DNA from: Agromyces ramosus
GTDB lineage: Bacteria > Actinomycetota > Actinomycetes > Actinomycetales > Microbacteriaceae
DNA: 64,000 nt
NCBI RefSeq assembly: GCF_004216665.1
Contig: NZ_SGWY01000003.1
Coordinates: forward strand, 186,001 to 250,000
Reading direction: 5' to 3'
Of this stretch, positions 38,874 to 48,670 are shown in pieces; within the stretch, counting starts at the first letter, position 1, and every line of letters begins with the position of its first letter. The notes under the pieces are model-generated. The model did not search any database and was not told the DNA's origin. It worked only from the letters and a program-made list of their open reading frames with translations. Position numbers and translations under genes: made by a program.

Positions 38874-39812
38874 TTAGCCGACGATGCCCTCGACGTGCAA
38901 TTCGCGGCGTGCGCGCGTCTGGGCCGCCCGCGCCGCGAGCTCGTGGTCTCCGGGGTAGCCGACCTCGGTGAGCACGAGCCCCTTGGCCGGCATCACCTTG
39001 AAGGCGCTGGTGCGTGCGCCGGCCCGCAGCAGCTCGGCGGGGCCGTCGGGCTCGAGCCGCCCCTCCCCCACGGCGACGCACGCGCCCACGAGGGCCCGCA
39101 CCATCGAGTGGCAGAACGCGTCGGCCTGGAGCGAGGCGACGAGCACGCCGCCGGCGGAGCGCTCCCAGCGGTAGTCCTGGAGCGTGCGAATGGTCGTCGC
39201 GCCCTCGCGCGGCCGGCAGAACGCCGCGAAGTCGTGCAGCCCCACCAGCGAGGCGGCCGCACGCTCCATGGCCTCGACGTCGAGCGTGCGCGGTACCACG
39301 ACGCTGCGTCGCCGCTCGAGCGGGTCGCGGGCGGTGGCGGCGTCGGCGACGCGGTACTCGTAGCGACGCCAGACCGCGGAGAACCGGGCGTCGAAGCCGT
39401 CGGGCGCCCGCTCGGCGTGGGTGACCACCACGTCGGCATCGGCCCCGAGGATCCCGGTGAGACGCCGCGCGAGCGCGGCTTCGGGCGACACGTCGGCATC
39501 GCGACCGTGCCGAGGACGCGCGACGGCCAGCAGCGCCGCCTCGCCGAGGTCGAGGTGGGCGACCTGCCCGAGCGCATGCACCCCGGCGTCCGTGCGACCG
39601 GCGACCGTGAGCCGCGGCACCTCCCCCGTGCGCCGGAAGAGCGTGCCGAGCGCCGCCTCGAGCACGCCCTGCACGGTGCGGAGTCCCGGCTGCCGGCTCC
39701 ACCCGTTGAAGTCCGTGCCGTCGTAGGCGATGCCCAGGCGCACGCGCACCACGGATGCCGCGGCATCCGCATCGGCGACGTCGGCGCTCTCGGCGATCCC
39801 ACCCTCGACCAT
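38874..39812 (-). CDS. truA: tRNA pseudouridine synthase A
   Basis: Isomerises uridines 38-40 in the tRNA anticodon arm; 312 aa. The catalytic Asp lies in [14 protein letters not shown] near residue 73; [18 protein letters not shown] starts the fold and [11 protein letters not shown] is the C-terminal conserved patch. An about 20-residue acidic leader and an internal insertion (residues 97-112) make it longer than E. coli TruA. Leaderless start (TAGGCT 6 nt upstream). Follows rplQ, as is usual in actinobacteria. Confidence 0.95.
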   Translation of the reverse strand: MVEGGIAESADVADADAAASVVRVRLGIAYDGTDFNGWSRQPGLRTVQGVLEAALGTLFRRTGEVPRLTVAGRTDAGVHALGQVAHLDLGEAALLAVARPRHGRDADVSPEAALARRLTGILGADADVVVTHAERAPDGFDARFSAVWRRYEYRVADAATARDPLERRRSVVVPRTLDVEAMERAAASLVGLHDFAAFCRPREGATTIRTLQDYRWERSAGGVLVASLQADAFCHSMVRALVGACVAVGEGRLEPDGPAELLRAGARTSAFKVMPAKGLVLTEVGYPGDHELAARAAQTRARRELHVEGIVG

Positions 39813-39818
39813 GCGTCC

Positions 39819-39824
39819 AGCCTA
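39819..39824 (-). promoter_or_regulatory. Leaderless -10 box of truA
   Basis: TAGGCT on the minus strand, 6 nt before the ATG at 39812. It lies after the rplQ terminator, so truA has its own promoter. Confidence 0.55.
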
Positions 39825-39836
39825 CGGCCGCCGCGG

Positions 39837-39877
<41 letters not shown>

Positions 39878-40001
39878 AGGCGACCGTGCATCGAGTCACG
39901 CGAAGCGGTCGCATCGAAACGCGGAAGGCGACGGAACGGCGTGACTCGTTGAAGGCGGCGCGGGAACGGGGCTGGGCCGCCGGCACGGCGCCCGCACACG
40001 A

Positions 40002-40036
40002 CGAGGGGCCCGGATGCGATGCATCCGGGCCCCTCG
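40002..40036 (-). terminator. Terminator of the alpha operon after rplQ
   Basis: CGAGGGGCCCGGATGC and its exact complement form a 16-bp stem around GAT, 16 bp beyond the rplQ stop. It separates rplQ from truA. Confidence 0.85.
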
Positions 40037-40052
40037 CGGGTGTGCTTCGAGC

Positions 40053-40595
40053 CTACTTGACCTCGGCAGGCTCCTCGGCGGACTCCTCGGTCGCCTCGGC
40101 ACCGGCGGCCTCGTCGACCGCGGCCTCGGCCTCGGTCACGACGGCCTCGGGCGTCTCCTCGACGACGGTCTCGTCGGCGGGGGCCTCGTCGGCGACGGGA
40201 GCGGCGGCCGGCTTGGCGGCGCGCTTCTTCGGGGTCACGGGCTCGAGCACGAGCTCGATGACCGCCATGGGCGCGTTGTCGCCCTTGCGGTTGCCGATCT
40301 TGGTGATGCGGGTGTAGCCGCCCTCACGGTCGGCGACCTGCGGCGCGATGATCGCGAACAGCTCGTGCACGACGGCCTTGTCGCCGATGACGGCGAGCAC
40401 GCGGCGACGCGCGTGCAGGTCGCCCCGCTTCGCGAACGTCACGAGGCGCTCGGCGAGCGGACGGAGGCGCTTGGCCTTCGTCTCGGTGGTGGTGATCCGC
40501 TTGTGCGTGAAGAGCGCGGCGGCGAGGTTGGCGAGCAGGAGCCGCTCGTGCGCGGGTCCGCCTCCGAGGCGGGGGCCCTTGGTGGGCTTCGGCAT
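40053..40595 (-). CDS. rplQ: 50S ribosomal protein L17 with acidic C-terminal tail
   Basis: 180 aa. The L17 core fills residues 1-120 ([40 protein letters not shown]). Beyond [11 protein letters not shown] an Ala/Glu-rich acidic tail of about 50 residues ([22 protein letters not shown]) follows, which is absent from E. coli L17 (127 aa). Tails of this kind recur in actinobacteria; their role is unknown. Last gene of the infA-rplQ unit. Confidence 0.97.
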   Translation of the reverse strand: MPKPTKGPRLGGGPAHERLLLANLAAALFTHKRITTTETKAKRLRPLAERLVTFAKRGDLHARRRVLAVIGDKAVVHELFAIIAPQVADREGGYTRITKIGNRKGDNAPMAVIELVLEPVTPKKRAAKPAAAPVADEAPADETVVEETPEAVVTEAEAAVDEAAGAEATEESAEEPAEVK

Positions 40596-40641
40596 GGTTC
40601 GTTATCTCCAGTGGTGGGGGGTCGGTACGGCGGGCGGTCGA

Positions 40642-41628
40642 CTAGTTCTCGTCGTCGAAGCCCGTGTAGAAGTGGGCGCCATCGAATCCGGGCACGGAGT
40701 CCTTGAGGGAGAGGCCCATCTCGGTGAGCTTGTCCTTGACCTCATCCACCGACTTCTGGCCGAAGTTGCGGATGTTCATGAGCTGCGACTCCGACAGGGC
40801 GACCAGTTCGGAGACCGTGTTGATGCCCTCGCGCTTGAGGCAGTTGTAGCTGCGCACCGACAGGTCGAGGTCCTCGATCGGGATCGAGAGCTCGCTCGAG
40901 AGCACGGCGTCGACCGGCGCGGGGCCGATCTCGATGCCCTCGGCTGCGACGTTCAGCTCGCGGGCGAGGCCGAACAGCTCGGTGAGCGTGCGACCCGCCG
41001 AGGCGATCGCGTCGCGCGGCGTGATGGCGGGCTTCGACTCGACGTCGACCACGAGGCGGTCGAAGTCGGTGCGCTCGCCGGCACGGGTGGCCTCGACGCG
41101 GTAGGTGACCTTGAGCACCGGCGAGTAGATCGAGTCGACCGGGATCTGGCCCGCCTCGGAGTACTCGTTGCGGTTCTGGCTGGCCGAGACGTAGCCGCGG
41201 CCGCGCTCGATCGTGAGCTCGAGCTCGAACTTCGCCGAGTCGTTGAGCGTGGCGATCACGAGCTCGGGGTTGTGCACCTCGACACCGGCCGGAGCGGAGA
41301 TGTCGGCGGCCGTGACCTCACCGGCGCCCTGCTTGCGGAGGTACGCGGTGATGGGCTCGTCGTGCTCGCTCGAGACGACGAGGTTCTTGATGTTGAGAAT
41401 GATCTCGGTCACGTCCTCCTTCACGCCCGGGACGGTCGAGAACTCGTGGAGCACGCCGTCGATGCGGATGCTCGTCACGGCGGCGCCGGGGATCGAGGAG
41501 AGGAGGGTGCGACGGAGCGAGTTGCCCAGGGTGTAACCGAAGCCCGGCTCGAGGGGCTCGATCACGAAACGCGAACGGAACTCCGAGATGTTCTCTTCGG
41601 TGAGCGTCGGGCGCTGTGCGATCAGCAC
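40642..41628 (-). CDS. rpoA: RNA polymerase alpha subunit
   Basis: 328 aa. The N-terminal assembly domain ([28 protein letters not shown], residues about 23-50) and the C-terminal UP-element and activator domain ([21 protein letters not shown] from about residue 250) are complete. The start has AAAGGA at good spacing and is preceded by a hairpin at 41644-41670. In this genome rpsD is not between rpsK and rpoA, so S4 feedback on this operon would have to act in trans. Confidence 0.98.
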   Translation of the reverse strand: MLIAQRPTLTEENISEFRSRFVIEPLEPGFGYTLGNSLRRTLLSSIPGAAVTSIRIDGVLHEFSTVPGVKEDVTEIILNIKNLVVSSEHDEPITAYLRKQGAGEVTAADISAPAGVEVHNPELVIATLNDSAKFELELTIERGRGYVSASQNRNEYSEAGQIPVDSIYSPVLKVTYRVEATRAGERTDFDRLVVDVESKPAITPRDAIASAGRTLTELFGLARELNVAAEGIEIGPAPVDAVLSSELSIPIEDLDLSVRSYNCLKREGINTVSELVALSESQLMNIRNFGQKSVDEVKDKLTEMGLSLKDSVPGFDGAHFYTGFDDEN

Positions 41629-41643
41629 TGTGGATTCCTTTCG

Positions 41644-41670
41644 GCAGGGTGTCCGCTATATGACACCTGC
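41644..41670 (-). promoter_or_regulatory. Hairpin just upstream of the rpoA ribosome site
   Basis: GCAGGTGTC pairs with GACACC-C-TGC (one bulged base) around an 8-nt loop, ending 3 nt before the AAAGGA ribosome site. It sits in a 171-bp gap after rpsK and could control rpoA translation or be a processing site. Confidence 0.45.
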
Positions 41671-41799
41671 GAGTACGAGGATCTTGAGTTGTTGAGAGAA
41701 CGGATGCCGCGGGCCGGGAGCACCCGGCGGGCCCGGCGCGTCAGGGGATCCCGTGGGGATCCCGTGACGACCTGGCTCCCGGCCAGCGGGACGGGATGA

Positions 41800-42198
41800 C
41801 TAGACGCGACGACGCTTGGGCGGGCGGCATCCGTTGTGCGCCTGCGGCGTCACGTCGTTGATGCTGCCGACCTCGAGGCCGGCGGCCTGGAGCGAGCGGA
41901 TCGCGGTCTCACGGCCCGAGCCGGGGCCCTTGACGAAGACGTCGACCTTCTTCATGCCGTGCTCCTGCGCCTGGCGGGCGGCCGACTCCGCGGCCAGCTG
42001 CGCGGCGAACGGGGTGGACTTGCGCGAGCCCTTGAAGCCGACGCCGCCCGAGGACGCCCAGCTGATCACGGCACCGTTCGTGTCGGTGATCGACACGATG
42101 GTGTTGTTGAACGTCGACTTGATGTGGGCCTGGCCCACTGCGACGTTCTTCTTCTCCTTGCGGCGCGGCTTGCGAGTAGCCGCCTTGGGTGCTGCCAT
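41800..42198 (-). CDS. rpsK: 30S ribosomal protein S11
   Basis: 132 aa, full length. [43 protein letters not shown] is the conserved core (shown here as consecutive motifs from residue 26) and [19 protein letters not shown]-type ending is intact at the C-terminus. Binds the 16S platform near the decoding site. Follows rpsM by 33 bp; 171 bp separate it from rpoA, where rpsD would lie in many other bacteria. Confidence 0.97.
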   Translation of the reverse strand: MAAPKAATRKPRRKEKKNVAVGQAHIKSTFNNTIVSITDTNGAVISWASSGGVGFKGSRKSTPFAAQLAAESAARQAQEHGMKKVDVFVKGPGSGRETAIRSLQAAGLEVGSINDVTPQAHNGCRPPKRRRV

Positions 42199-42231
42199 GT
42201 GTGAAATCTCCTGAATCTGGCGAACGAGCGG

Positions 42232-42612
42232 TTACTTGCGGCCGGGCTTCTTCTTGCCGGCGACGGTGCGCTTCGGGCCCTTGCGGGTGCGAGCGTTGGT
42301 CTTGGTGCGCTGGCCGCGGACCGGAAGGCCGCGACGGTGGCGGATGCCCTCGTAGGAGCCGATCTCGACCTTGCGGCGGATGTCGGCGGCGACTTCGCGT
42401 CGGAGGTCACCCTCGACCTTGAAGTTGCCCTCGATGTAATCGCGGAGGGCGACGAGCTGCTCGTCGCTGAGGTCCTTCACGCGGATGTTCCCGTCGATGC
42501 CGGTCTCGGCGAGCGTGGTGAGCGCTCGCGTGCGGCCGACGCCGTAGATGTAGGTCAGTGCGATCTCCACGCGCTTCTCGCGCGGGATGTCGACTCCTGC
42601 CAGACGTGCCAT
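42232..42612 (-). CDS. rpsM: 30S ribosomal protein S13
   Basis: 126 aa. [20 protein letters not shown] at the N-terminus, the helix-hairpin region [11 protein letters not shown] and the [19 protein letters not shown] motif are all standard; the basic Lys-rich C-terminus reaches the P-site tRNA. Starts 166 bp after rpmJ in the alpha operon. Confidence 0.98.
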   Translation of the reverse strand: MARLAGVDIPREKRVEIALTYIYGVGRTRALTTLAETGIDGNIRVKDLSDEQLVALRDYIEGNFKVEGDLRREVAADIRRKVEIGSYEGIRHRRGLPVRGQRTKTNARTRKGPKRTVAGKKKPGRK

Positions 42613-42778
42613 GTTGGCTTCTCCTGTTTCGAAGTGGAGGTGTGGAGCAACGCCGGTGCCCGGGCCTCCAACCCGAGGTGTCCCCGCGACATCCGTGATG
42701 CCGTGGTTCTGGCGCTGCCGATGCGGTGTTCAGTTGTGGGAATGGGGCGCACGCGTGGTGCGCCCCGAAGCCTCGCGA

Positions 42779-42892
42779 CTAGCCCTGGCGCTGCTTGTGG
42801 CGCGGGTTCTCGCAGATCACCATGACGCGGCCGTGGCGGCGGATGACCTTGCACTTGTCGCAGATGCGCTTGACGGAGGGGTTGACCTTCAC
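42779..42892 (-). CDS. rpmJ: 50S ribosomal protein L36
   Basis: 37 aa, read directly from the sequence (GTG start at 42892, TAG stop at 42781-42779). [20 protein letters not shown] begins the protein; Cys11, Cys14, Cys27 and His32 form the zinc-ribbon site, so this is the zinc-binding (C+) paralogue. Lies between infA and rpsM, its standard place. Confidence 0.97.
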   Translation of the reverse strand: MKVNPSVKRICDKCKVIRRHGRVMVICENPRHKQRQG

Positions 42893-42960
42893 AGTTGTTT
42901 CCTTGGTTTCGCTGTCCTCGTGCCCGCGGGGTGCCGCGGGCCGTTACTTTCCAGCGGTCC

Positions 42961-43182
42961 TTACTTGTAGCGGTAGACGATGCGGCCGCGCGTCAGGTCG
43001 TATGGGCTCAGCTCCACGATCACGCGGTCCTCGGGGAGGATGCGGATGTAGTGCTGGCGCATCTTTCCTGAGATGTGCGCGAGGACCTTGTGCCCGTTCG
43101 TGAGCTCCACCCGGAACATCGCGTTCGGGAGAGCCTCGACGACCGAACCTTCGATCTCGATGACGCCGTCTTTCTTGGCCAT
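42961..43182 (-). CDS. infA: Translation initiation factor IF-1
   Basis: 73 aa S1-fold protein that occupies the ribosomal A site during initiation. Starts [20 protein letters not shown] and ends [12 protein letters not shown], full length with the ATG at 43182. First gene of the infA-rpmJ-rpsM-rpsK-rpoA-rplQ unit. A possible -10 (TATAGT, 43287-43292 on the minus strand) lies about 100 nt upstream. In many bacteria map precedes infA directly, but here a mannitol PTS locus of 7.8 kb lies between them. Confidence 0.97.
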   Translation of the reverse strand: MAKKDGVIEIEGSVVEALPNAMFRVELTNGHKVLAHISGKMRQHYIRILPEDRVIVELSPYDLTRGRIVYRYK

Positions 43183-43346
43183 AGCCTCACTATCGCTTGG
43201 AGTTTGGGATGCTGGTCGTGCGATGTGCTCAACCGACGATCGCTCGTCGGGCATGCCGAAGCAGGCGTGCAGAACACCAAGGGTCAACTATAGGCGATCC
43301 CGGGTGGTTTCGCCAGTCGAGGCAGCGGACGGCGCGGGGCGCGGGG

Positions 43347-44498
43347 TCAGTCGCCCCGCTGTGCGGCCGCGACCACCGAGACGAGGCCCGGCTCGAGCGG
43401 ATGTCCCGCGCCGATGCCCGTGACCTCGTGCACGAGCACGGCGGGCTCCCGGCTGTCGAGCAGCTCGCGCAGCTCCACGCTCTCGGGGTCGGCGGGGACG
43501 TCGAATCGCAGCGCCGCGCCGACCGCCGCGAGGAGCCCGTCGACGGGCAGCCCCCTCGTCGCGAGCTCGGCCGCCGGCCCGATGAAGCGCTCGTGCCTGC
43601 CGAGCTTCCTGAGCGGTTGGCGCCCCACGCGCTCGACCGTGTCGGGCAGCTCGGGGTTGCGGAAGCGCTCGAGGATGGCGGCCCGGTACCGGGCCTGCTC
43701 CTCCTCCGAGAAGTCGTGCTTGGCGACGATGAGCGCCGACGTCTCGCCCAGCACGCGTTCCACTGCCGCCGCGACGGCGGGGTCGGCGAGGGCGTCGCTG
43801 ATGCGCGCGTGGCCGGCGAGGATGCCGAAGTAGGCCGTCGACGCATGCCCCGTGTTCACGGTGAAGAGCTTGCGCTCGATGTAGGGCGCGAGGTCGTCGA
43901 CGAAGTGCGCGCCCGGGATCGCGGGGGCGTCGTCGCCGAACGGCGAACGCTCGATGGCCCATTCGAAGAACGTCTCGACGGTCACGTCGAGGCCGGCGTC
44001 GGCGGCCTGGCCCGGCACGATCCGGTCGACGGCGGTGTTCGCGAAGATCGCCTTCGCCGCCAGCGAGGGCCACTCCTCGGGGCTCGAGAGGGACGCGATC
44101 TCATCGCGCAGCAGGTCGGTGGCGTTGATCGCGTTCTCGCACGCCATGATCGCGAGCGGCGGGGCATCCGCCGGCCGTTCACGCAGGGCCATGACGAGGT
44201 GCGGTGCGATGAACCGCAGGATCGTGGGGCCGACCGCGGTGGTGGCGAGGTCGGCGGTGCGCAGCTCGTCGAGGAGCGTCGCGGCGTGCGTCTGGCTGTT
44301 CACGGCGCGGTAGCCGTCGACGACGCGATCTCGTGCGCCGGCGCCCACCTCGTGCACGGTGTACTGGTCGGATGCCGCGAGCGCGTCGATGAGCTCGGCG
44401 TTCACGTCGGCGAACACGAGCTCGTAGTCCGCGTCGTGCAGGAGGAGGCCGACGAAGCCGCGCCCGATGTTCCCGGCGCCGAAGTGCACGGCCTTCAC
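43347..44498 (-). CDS. mtlD: Mannitol-1-phosphate 5-dehydrogenase
   Basis: Oxidises mannitol-1-phosphate from PTS uptake to fructose-6-phosphate with NAD+; 383 aa. [15 protein letters not shown] at the N-terminus is the NAD-binding motif, and [16 protein letters not shown] near residue 215 contains the substrate and catalytic residues of polyol dehydrogenases. Start GTG 44498 overlaps the mtlF stop by GTGA. Last gene of the mannitol operon; 164 bp separate it from infA. Confidence 0.95.
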   Translation of the reverse strand: MKAVHFGAGNIGRGFVGLLLHDADYELVFADVNAELIDALAASDQYTVHEVGAGARDRVVDGYRAVNSQTHAATLLDELRTADLATTAVGPTILRFIAPHLVMALRERPADAPPLAIMACENAINATDLLRDEIASLSSPEEWPSLAAKAIFANTAVDRIVPGQAADAGLDVTVETFFEWAIERSPFGDDAPAIPGAHFVDDLAPYIERKLFTVNTGHASTAYFGILAGHARISDALADPAVAAAVERVLGETSALIVAKHDFSEEEQARYRAAILERFRNPELPDTVERVGRQPLRKLGRHERFIGPAAELATRGLPVDGLLAAVGAALRFDVPADPESVELRELLDSREPAVLVHEVTGIGAGHPLEPGLVSVVAAAQRGD

Positions 44499-44935
44499 GA
44501 CTCGTTGACCTCCGAGAGCAGGGCGTGCAGTTCGCCGGCGGTCGCCGCGTCGACGAGCCGCTGCACGGCGTCGTCGTCGGAGAAGATGACGGCGATCTTG
44601 GAGAGGATGTCGAGGTGCTCGTTCTCGATGCCGGCGATGCCGACCACGAAGCGGGCCTCCTCGCCGTTCCAGTCGACGGGCTCGTCGTAGCGCACGACCG
44701 AGAGCGCCGATCGGCGGATCTGGTCCTTCGCCTCGTTGGTGCCGTGCGGGATCGCGAGGAAGTTGCCCATGTACGTCGACACGGATCCCTCGCGTTCGAG
44801 CATCGAGTCGACGTAGGCGGGGTCGACCGCGCCGGCCTCGACGAGGATCGCGCCGGCCTCGCGGATCGCATCGTCCCGGCTCGCGGCGCGGACGGCGAGG
44901 CGCACGTTGCCCGGGGGCAGGATCTCTTCGGTCAT
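44495..44935 (-). CDS. mtlF: Mannitol-specific PTS enzyme IIA
   Basis: 146 aa PTS EIIA of the mannitol/fructose type; His64 in [12 protein letters not shown] is the phosphorylation site that accepts phosphate from HPr and passes it to the IIB domain of the permease. The ATG at 44935 has AAGGAG 6 nt upstream. A strong hairpin lies in the 103-bp gap before it, and it overlaps mtlD by 4 bp. Confidence 0.94.
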   Translation of the reverse strand: MTEEILPPGNVRLAVRAASRDDAIREAGAILVEAGAVDPAYVDSMLEREGSVSTYMGNFLAIPHGTNEAKDQIRRSALSVVRYDEPVDWNGEEARFVVGIAGIENEHLDILSKIAVIFSDDDAVQRLVDAATAGELHALLSEVNES

Positions 44936-44970
44936 GGGATGCTCCTTCTTCCTCAACCCGGCGGGCCGAC

Positions 44971-45005
44971 GCCGCGGCGACCTCCGAAATGGAGACCGCC
45001 GCGGC
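44971..45005 (-). promoter_or_regulatory. Intercistronic hairpin between mtlA and mtlF
   Basis: Arms of 15 bases (13 paired, outer nine GCCGCGGCG perfect) surround a GAAAT loop. No T-run, so probably an RNA processing or stability element or an attenuator setting the level of downstream mtlF-mtlD. Confidence 0.55.
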
Positions 45006-45038
45006 ATCGGGCTGCCGCTCTTCGTTCGACGTGACGCG

Positions 45039-46568
45039 TCAGCGCACGCCTTCGCTCTCGAGCAGGTTCACGATCTCGTCGTACTTCGGCGAGTTCATGA
45101 AGTTGTCCACCGAGATGTGCAGGGCGCTGGGCGACTGCAGCTTCGCGCGGTCGGTGAGGTCCTGGTGGGTGATCACCAGGTCCACGTCGTCGGTGAGGTT
45201 GGCGATCGACTTGTTCGTCACCGTCACGCTGTCGATGCCCGCCTTCTTGATCTTGTTGCGGAGCACCGTCGCGCCCATCGCGCTCGATCCCATGCCGGCG
45301 TCGCAAGCGAAGATGATCGTGTGAATCGGCTTGTGCTCGAACGCGGCCTGCTCGCCCTCGGCGATGAGCCCGCCGCCGGCCTCGACGCCCTCGGTCTGCA
45401 GGCCCGAGAGCACGTCGCTCTTCCTGCCCTTGGCCGCCTCGGTCTTCGCGACCGCGGCCGAGAGGTCGCCGCCGCCGGTCGCGAGGTCGCGCTTGCGGCC
45501 CGCTCGGAGGATGATCGAGGCGATGACGAACGAGACCGTCGCCGCGAACACCACCGAGAGGATGACGCCCACGTAGCTGTCGGACGCGGTCTGCAGCAGC
45601 ACCGCGATGATGCTGCCCGGGGCGGCCGGCGCACGGAGGCCGCTGGCGAAGATGACGTTCGTCGCGACGCCGGTCATACCGCCCGCGATCGCTGCGATGA
45701 TCGTCAGCGGCTTCATGAGCACGTACGGGAAGTAGATCTCGTGGATGCCGCCGAGGAACTGGATGATGATCGCGCCGGGTGCGCTCGCCTTGGCCATGCC
45801 CACACCGAAGATCGCGAACGCGAGGAGGATGCCCAGGCCGGGGCCGGGGTTCGCCTCGATGAGGAACAGGATCGACTTGCCGGACTCCTCCGACTGCTGG
45901 ATGCCCAGCGGGGTGAACACGCCGTGGTTGATGGCGTTGTTCAGGAAGAGGACCTTGCCGGGCTCGACGAGGATGGACACGAGCGGCAGCAGGCCGGCCA
46001 GCACCAGCCAGTTGACCGCCGCCTCGAGCCCGTTGCTGACGAACTCCACGGCGGGAGCGAAGGCGTAGAAGCCGATCAGGGCGAGCAGCATGCCGAGGAT
46101 GCCGGCGGAGAAGTTGTTGACCAGCATCTCGAAGCCGGCCTTGATCTTGCCCTCCCAGAGCCGGTCGAGCTGCTTCATGATCCAGGCCGCGAGGGGACCC
46201 ATGATCATCGCGCCGATGAACATCGGGATACCCGCGCCGACGATCACGCCGACGGTGGCGATCGTGCCCACGACGCCGCCACGGGTGTCGTAGACCATCC
46301 GACCGCCCTGGTTCGCGATGAGCAGCGGCAGCAGGTAGGTGATCATCGGGCCGACGAGCCCGACGTTCTCGGTGCCGTCGGGGCTCGGGAACCCGCCGAG
46401 CTCGGGGACGGGGAACGGCCCGGCCTCGATGAACAGCGCGGTGATGAACCCCCAGGCGATGAACGCCGCGATGTTCGGCATGATCATGCCGCTGAGGAAG
46501 GTACCGAACCTCTGGACCGCGACGCGAGCTCCCCCCGGCCGCTTCGTCTCGGGTGACGTCGTTGTCAT
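45039..46568 (-). CDS. mtlA: Mannitol-specific PTS enzyme IIBC permease
   Basis: 509-aa inner-membrane transporter that phosphorylates mannitol on entry. The IIC part (about 1-345) has the helices and GGIHEIYFPYVLMKP, the MtlA substrate motif. A linker follows (about 365-410), then a IIB domain with phosphorylatable Cys in IIFACDAGMGSSAMGA. The IIA domain, fused in E. coli MtlA, is separate here as mtlF. The ATG at 46568 has GAGAGG about 7 nt upstream; the longer frame is noncoding. Follows ptsI by 19 bp. Confidence 0.96.
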   Translation of the reverse strand: MTTTSPETKRPGGARVAVQRFGTFLSGMIMPNIAAFIAWGFITALFIEAGPFPVPELGGFPSPDGTENVGLVGPMITYLLPLLIANQGGRMVYDTRGGVVGTIATVGVIVGAGIPMFIGAMIMGPLAAWIMKQLDRLWEGKIKAGFEMLVNNFSAGILGMLLALIGFYAFAPAVEFVSNGLEAAVNWLVLAGLLPLVSILVEPGKVLFLNNAINHGVFTPLGIQQSEESGKSILFLIEANPGPGLGILLAFAIFGVGMAKASAPGAIIIQFLGGIHEIYFPYVLMKPLTIIAAIAGGMTGVATNVIFASGLRAPAAPGSIIAVLLQTASDSYVGVILSVVFAATVSFVIASIILRAGRKRDLATGGGDLSAAVAKTEAAKGRKSDVLSGLQTEGVEAGGGLIAEGEQAAFEHKPIHTIIFACDAGMGSSAMGATVLRNKIKKAGIDSVTVTNKSIANLTDDVDLVITHQDLTDRAKLQSPSALHISVDNFMNSPKYDEIVNLLESEGVR

Positions 46569-46587
46569 CGTCTTGCCTCTCTCGTGG

Positions 46588-48267
46588 TCACGACGCGGAT
46601 GTGCGCGCCGTGGTGATGTCGGACGCGGCGGCCTGGGCCGCCTGCTTGGCTTCGGCCGCTCCCTCAGCGGCCAGGGCTGCCCGGGCGAGCGCCTTGGCGT
46701 CATCCGGGCTGTACCGCGCGAGGGAGGCGCGGACATCTGCGAGTGCCGATGGCGACATCGACAGGCTCGTGGCGCCGAGGCCCACGAGCACGACGGCGAG
46801 CAGGGGGTCGGCTGCGGCCTCGCCGCAGATCCCGACGGGCTTGCCGAGTTCGGCACCGGCCGCGCCGACGTCCGCGATGAGGCGGAGCACGGCGGGGTGC
46901 CAGGGGCTCTGGAGGTTCGCCACGGTGCCGAGGAGCCGGTCGGCGGCCATGGTGTACTGGGTGAGGTCGTTCGTGCCGATTGAGGCGAAGTCGCAGGCGG
47001 CGAGCACGCGGTCGGCGACGAGTGCGGCCGACGGCGTCTCCACCATGACCCCGGCCACCCGGATCCCGAGCTCCTTCGCGAGCCGCTCGAAGTACCGGGT
47101 CTCCTCGACCGTGGCGATCATCGGGGCCATCACCCACAGCTCGGCGTCGGTCGCGGCATCCGCTGCGGCCAGGGCGGTGAGCTGCTCGCGGAGGATGACC
47201 TCGGAATGGCGCAGGGCACGGATGCCGCGCAGCCCGAGTGCCGGGTTCTCCTCATGCGCGTCGTTGAGGAACGCCAGCGGCTTGTCGGCGCCCGCATCGA
47301 GCACGCGCACGACGACCTTGCGGCCCGCGAACGCCGTGAGGAGCCGCGTGTAGTGCTCCTGCTGCTCGCGCACGCTGGGCGCGGCGTCGGCGTCGAGGAA
47401 GAGGAACTCGGTGCGGAACAGGCCGACGCCCTCGGCACCGAGCTTCAGCGCCTCCGCGGCGCCGTCGGCCGAGCCGAGGTTCGCGAGCAGCGGCACGGGC
47501 GTGCCATCGGACAGCGCGCCCGGCGTGACGGGCGCCGCCTCGAGGGCGGCGCGCTCGGCGATGCGCTCGTTGGCGTGCGCCACCTGCTCGGTGGTCGGAT
47601 CCGAAACGACGAGGTCGTCGGCCGCGTCGACCACGACCATGTCGCCGTCGGCGAGGGTCGCGGCATCCGCGGCTCCCACCACCGCCACGATGTTCTTCTC
47701 ACGGGCCAGGATCGCGGTGTGCGAGGTCGGGCCGCCGTCGGACGTCACGAGGCCGAGCACCTGGTCGAGGTCGAGCATGGCGGTGTCGGCCGGCGCGAGG
47801 TCGCGCGCCACGAGCACGAACGGATGCCCCGGGTTGGGCACGCCGGGCGGCGGCAGCTTGAGCAGGTGCGCGATCACGCGCTGCGAGATGTCGTCGAGGT
47901 CGGCGGCGCGTTCGGCCATGTACCCGCCCATGCCGGCGAGCAGGTCGCGGTACGCGGCGAACGCCTCGTACACGGCGCGCTCGGCGGTCTTGCCGGTGGC
48001 GAGCAGCTTCGTGACCTCGTCGATCAGGCTCGGGTCCTCGGCCATCATCGACTGGGCCTCGAGCACGTCCTTCGCCGCGCCGCCGGCCTTCGCGCCGCGG
48101 TTCGCGAGCTCGGCCGCGACGACCGAGAGCGAGGCCCTGGCTCGCTCGCCCTCGCGTTCGGGATCGAGGTGGCTGGGTCGGTCCACCGGTTCGGGCAGCG
48201 CATCCGCCATCCGCACGACCGGCCCCACCGCGACACCCTGTCCGATGCCCGTGCCCCTGATCTCCAT
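46588..48267 (-). CDS. ptsI: Phosphoenolpyruvate-protein phosphotransferase (PTS enzyme I)
   Basis: 559 aa. Takes phosphate from PEP onto His183 in TSDGGPTSHTAILAR and passes it to HPr. LFRTEFLFLD and the later MVETPSAALVAD and GICGEAAADP belong to the PEP-binding barrel. The ATG at 48267 is preferred over a GTG one codon upstream because GGGAGG is then 7 nt away. Lies between ptsH and mtlA, so general PTS components are co-transcribed with the mannitol system. Confidence 0.96.
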   Translation of the reverse strand: MEIRGTGIGQGVAVGPVVRMADALPEPVDRPSHLDPEREGERARASLSVVAAELANRGAKAGGAAKDVLEAQSMMAEDPSLIDEVTKLLATGKTAERAVYEAFAAYRDLLAGMGGYMAERAADLDDISQRVIAHLLKLPPPGVPNPGHPFVLVARDLAPADTAMLDLDQVLGLVTSDGGPTSHTAILAREKNIVAVVGAADAATLADGDMVVVDAADDLVVSDPTTEQVAHANERIAERAALEAAPVTPGALSDGTPVPLLANLGSADGAAEALKLGAEGVGLFRTEFLFLDADAAPSVREQQEHYTRLLTAFAGRKVVVRVLDAGADKPLAFLNDAHEENPALGLRGIRALRHSEVILREQLTALAAADAATDAELWVMAPMIATVEETRYFERLAKELGIRVAGVMVETPSAALVADRVLAACDFASIGTNDLTQYTMAADRLLGTVANLQSPWHPAVLRLIADVGAAGAELGKPVGICGEAAADPLLAVVLVGLGATSLSMSPSALADVRASLARYSPDDAKALARAALAAEGAAEAKQAAQAAASDITTARTSAS

Positions 48268-48312
48268 CACTCGCCCTCCCGGTTCGGTTGAATGGGCGAC
48301 GGATGCCGCGCG

Positions 48313-48579
48313 CTATTCGTCGTGGTCGGTGCTGAGCAACTCCACGAGCTGGTCGAGCACGGCCTGCTCGTCGCCGCCGTCGACGACGATCGTGACCTCG
48401 TCACCGTGGTCGATGCCCTGCGCGATGACGGCGAGGATGCTCGCCGCGTTGACGGGCGTGCCACCGGATTTCTGGATCGTGACCGAAGCCCCCGAGGCGG
48501 CAGCGGCCTGGGTGAAGAGCTTGGCAGGCCGAGCGTGCAGGCCGTGGGTCGATCCGATTCGAACTGTGCGTTCCACCAT
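48313..48579 (-). CDS. ptsH: Phosphocarrier protein HPr
   Basis: 88 aa. His15 in STHGLHARPAKLF is the phosphorylation site. The Ser46-type region reads TPVNAASILAVI, giving a Ser near position 47, but the Firmicutes-like regulatory context is not conserved. Carries phosphate from enzyme I to the IIA proteins, including MtlF. Precedes ptsI by 45 bp. Confidence 0.96.
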   Translation of the reverse strand: MVERTVRIGSTHGLHARPAKLFTQAAAASGASVTIQKSGGTPVNAASILAVIAQGIDHGDEVTIVVDGGDEQAVLDQLVELLSTDHDE

Positions 48580-48670
48580 GATTCCGGTCTCCGTCGCTGG
48601 CTTCCGTTCCCTCGCCCACCATAGCCCGGGGGCCGTCGGGTGGGAACCGCGGCGCGCGGGGCGCGCGGGC

